Shown here piece after piece: positions 15,447 through 17,299 of a stretch of 17,299 nucleotides of DNA. The DNA is taken from positions 1 through 17,299 of the forward strand of contig JALHPA010000004.1 in assembly GCA_022842745.1 (NCBI GenBank), written 5' to 3'. Numbering within the stretch: position 1 is the first letter of the stretch; each line of letters begins with the position of its first letter. This DNA comes from Pirellulales bacterium. Lineage in GTDB: Bacteria > Planctomycetota > Planctomycetia > Pirellulales > JALHPA01. The notes beneath the pieces were generated by a model. It ran no database searches, was not told the origin of the DNA, and saw nothing but the letters and a program-made list of their open reading frames with translations. The translations under genes and the position numbers were made by a program.

Positions 15447-17027
15447 ATGGATATGATTGTCCCCATATTTCTGGGGGTCCTGCTGCTACTGGGGATCACC
15501 GCAGTGATTCTGGGCCGTAACGTGTGGCGCGCCCACACGATCACCCTGGCCATTTTTGTCCTGTTGGCCGCGGTAACGTTCCTCTATCTCGCAGCCCGCA
15601 CCCTAAAAACGCACTCCGAATGGCGCGCCGAAGTCAACGCCTTCCAAACGGCCCTCGCCGCCGCTCAGCAGCAGCACGAAGAACTGCTCATGGGTACGGG
15701 CGCTCCCGATCCGCTCCCCGCGGGCGACCCCACCGAACCCGCCGCTGATCCTGCCGCTGAACCTGCGGCTGAACCCGCCGCCGGTGACGGCGCGGCCCCA
15801 GATGCTGCTAATCCCGACGCCGCTAATCCAGACGCCCCCAATCCTAACGTCGCCGCGGATGGCGCCCCGCCCGACGCCGATCCCAGCGCCGCGGGCGCAC
15901 CCTCCAAGAGCCTCGCCCAATTGAAAGCCGACGTCTACCGGGCTTTGTACGGCCGCGGGCGCGTCATCGAACGCATTCGCATCGACCGGGTCACCGAAAC
16001 CGGCCTCAACGTCAGCGTCGACCAGCCCGACCCTCTAACCGTCTCCCCCAACAGCACCTTCGCGGTTTTTGAGCAGCGCTCGATCGCCGAACGTGTTCCC
16101 GGCCGATATTTGGGCGAGTATTCCGCCGCCAAGGTCGACGCCGCCAATCGAAAAATGGAGCTTGCCTCCCTCAATCCTGGGCCGAAAATCGTCCCCCCCC
16201 CCAGCGGCGAACTCGTCGCCTACGAAGTGACTCCCCAGGATAGTTACGAAGCCTACGCTGGAATGGACGAGCGCCGCCTGGATATTCTTTTCCCCAAGTC
16301 GCTCCCGCCCGAACTCAAGCGGCAATTCGTCCGCCACGGACAAAAAGCCGACCCCAAAGACCCGCCCGACCAGGTCTGGTTCAAGATCAAGTTCACCAAA
16401 GAGCACGTCATCCCCTTGCCCCCCCCTCCCGGCGGCGCGGCCCCCGCGCCGGCCGCTCCTCCCGCCGCCGACCCCGCTTCTCCAGACGCCGCCGCCGATC
16501 CAGCCGCCGATCCAGCCGCCGGCGACGCTCCTCCTGCCGCGCCCAACGAACTGCGCTTCAATGTCGATGATGTCGCCGCTTTCGACGCTCAAACTGCCCA
16601 GGCTCTGATCGACGGCGGCAAAGCCCAGTTGGTCGAAAAAGTCTACCACCGCCCCCTAAGGGATTATCCCTCCGCCCTCCGCGAGACGCGCAGGCAAACC
16701 GCACAGTTGAACCTGGCCATCGCCAGCGCCCGTCAAGAACAGTCCGACATCGACAAATCGATCGCGCTCGTCAAGGCCGACATCCAGCACCGCCAGCAAC
16801 AAGTCGCCAAGCTCAAATTCGACTTCGAACATCTCCAGTCCGACGTGGCGAAAATCCTCGGCCTGGTGAAAGAAATCGAAAAGCAGCGGGATGCCGCCCA
16901 AACGCAAGTCTCCAATGCGCGTCGTTCCGCGGCCAGCTTGGGCGCGGAGCTGGCCCGCCTGCAGCTCCAAGCAGCGGCCCAAATCGACAAACAATTCCCC
17001 TCTCCAGACACCGCCGCCAGCCGCTAA
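15447..17027 (+). CDS. Membrane-anchored coiled-coil protein with two Ala/Pro/Asp-rich linkers, function unknown
   Basis: 526 residues, not recognised. Two membrane helices lie at about 4-23 and 31-50. A short helical stretch (52-82) leads to a low-complexity linker (about 86-152) of EPAA/DPAA and AANPDA repeats. A folded domain follows (about 153-325), with AQLKADVYRALYGRGRVIERIRIDRV, probably beta-rich and perhaps OB- or PilP-like in feel, without a firm match. A second Ala/Pro/Asp linker (326-367) precedes a small domain (368-410). A long coiled coil (about 412-512) ends the protein. By the helix arrangement the bulk lies on one side of the membrane. This could be a structural or tethering protein of the envelope. 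It has its own strong promoter and leader, and the tandem hairpin array follows 50 bp after the stop. Confidence 0.85.
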   Translation: MDMIVPIFLGVLLLLGITAVILGRNVWRAHTITLAIFVLLAAVTFLYLAARTLKTHSEWRAEVNAFQTALAAAQQQHEELLMGTGAPDPLPAGDPTEPAADPAAEPAAEPAAGDGAAPDAANPDAANPDAPNPNVAADGAPPDADPSAAGAPSKSLAQLKADVYRALYGRGRVIERIRIDRVTETGLNVSVDQPDPLTVSPNSTFAVFEQRSIAERVPGRYLGEYSAAKVDAANRKMELASLNPGPKIVPPPSGELVAYEVTPQDSYEAYAGMDERRLDILFPKSLPPELKRQFVRHGQKADPKDPPDQVWFKIKFTKEHVIPLPPPPGGAAPAPAAPPAADPASPDAAADPAADPAAGDAPPAAPNELRFNVDDVAAFDAQTAQALIDGGKAQLVEKVYHRPLRDYPSALRETRRQTAQLNLAIASARQEQSDIDKSIALVKADIQHRQQQVAKLKFDFEHLQSDVAKILGLVKEIEKQRDAAQTQVSNARRSAASLGAELARLQLQAAAQIDKQFPSPDTAASR

Positions 17028-17073
17028 CAAGCGCGCAGCGGCATCAGTGGCCGGCCGTCAAAGCCCCGCCCCA

Positions 17074-17290
17074 CCCCGTGGCATGGGCGTCCTCGCCCAT
17101 GAAGCCCGCCCCGTGGCATGGGCGTCCTCGCCCATGAAGCCCGCCCCGTGGCATGGGCGTCCTCGCCCATGAAGCCCGCCCCGTGGCATGGGCGTCCTCG
17201 CCCATGAAGCCCCGCCCCGTGGCATGGGCGTCCTCGCCCATGAAGCCCGCCCCGTGGCATGGGCGTCCTCGCCCATGAAGCCCCGCCCCA
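17074..17290. repeat. Six tandem copies of a 35-36 bp hairpin unit
   Basis: Copies of a 27 bp core starting GTGGCATGGGCG begin at 17078, 17113, 17148, 17183, 17219 and 17254. The period is 35 bp, except 36 bp between the fourth and fifth, where one extra C lies in the joining C-run. Each core holds a perfect hairpin CATGGGCG-TCCT-CGCCCATG. The six cores are identical, and only the joining segment GAAGCCC(C)GCCCC varies. A GCCCCGCCCCA flank occurs at both ends. The array starts about 50 bp after the stop of the preceding gene. It may act as terminator, 3' stabiliser or protein-binding array, or be a dispersed planctomycete repeat caught expanding. Confidence 0.92.
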
Positions 17291-17299
17291 ACGCCCCCC

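Noticed and set aside
17074..17290. CRISPR array
   Set aside because: The copies are joined by near-identical 8-9 bp C-rich segments with no unique spacers, and no cas genes are nearby.
17024..17291. Minus-strand open frames of 65-78 codons across the tandem array
   Set aside because: They are translations of the 35-36 bp repeat in its open frames, with no ribosome site or non-repetitive content. The signal is in the DNA hairpins.

Overview
The window looks like chromosomal DNA of a planctomycete, most likely of the Pirellulales type. The reasons are high GC content, two adjacent secreted sulfatases, a secreted beta-helix protein ending in a type I dockerin pair plus a PEP-CTERM sorting signal, a giant polytopic membrane protein of a kind I associate with this phylum, and many short hairpin repeats between genes. 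This assignment rests on gene content, not on a database comparison.

Layout. At the left edge two sulfatase genes lie on the minus strand, 29 bp apart and probably one transcription unit (2569 to 1124, then 1094 running off the window). A 417 bp divergent gap separates them from a 2151-residue membrane protein on the plus strand (2987-9442). It has an N-terminal anchor, a CxxC/CxxC zinc ribbon, a Pro/Ala linker and, by eye, nearly 60 membrane segments. Next on the plus strand come the beta-helix/dockerin/PEP-CTERM surface protein (9570-11735, GTG start) and an exported cyclophilin-type prolyl isomerase (11941-13095). An 827 bp convergent gap packed with perfect inverted repeats separates the isomerase from a Mn-type superoxide dismutase on the minus strand (14534-13923). 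Divergent from the dismutase is a small CoA-binding (YccU-like) protein (14777-15160). The last gene (15447-17027) encodes an unrecognised membrane-anchored, coiled-coil protein. It is preceded by a near-consensus sigma70-type promoter and a structured leader carrying three copies of ATTGCGCA. It is followed by six tandem copies of a 35-36 bp hairpin unit that runs to the window edge.

How the parts fit together. The sulfatases and the beta-helix protein fit degradation or binding of sulfated or acidic polysaccharides outside the cytoplasm. The isomerase would assist folding of exported proteins, and the dismutase handles superoxide. The two membrane proteins have no function I can assign. I see no defence system, prophage, CRISPR array, insertion sequence, tRNA or rRNA. 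The most unusual material is non-coding: the 86 bp nested inverted repeat at 13237-13322, the hairpin-rich convergent gap around it, and the tandem hairpin array at the right edge.
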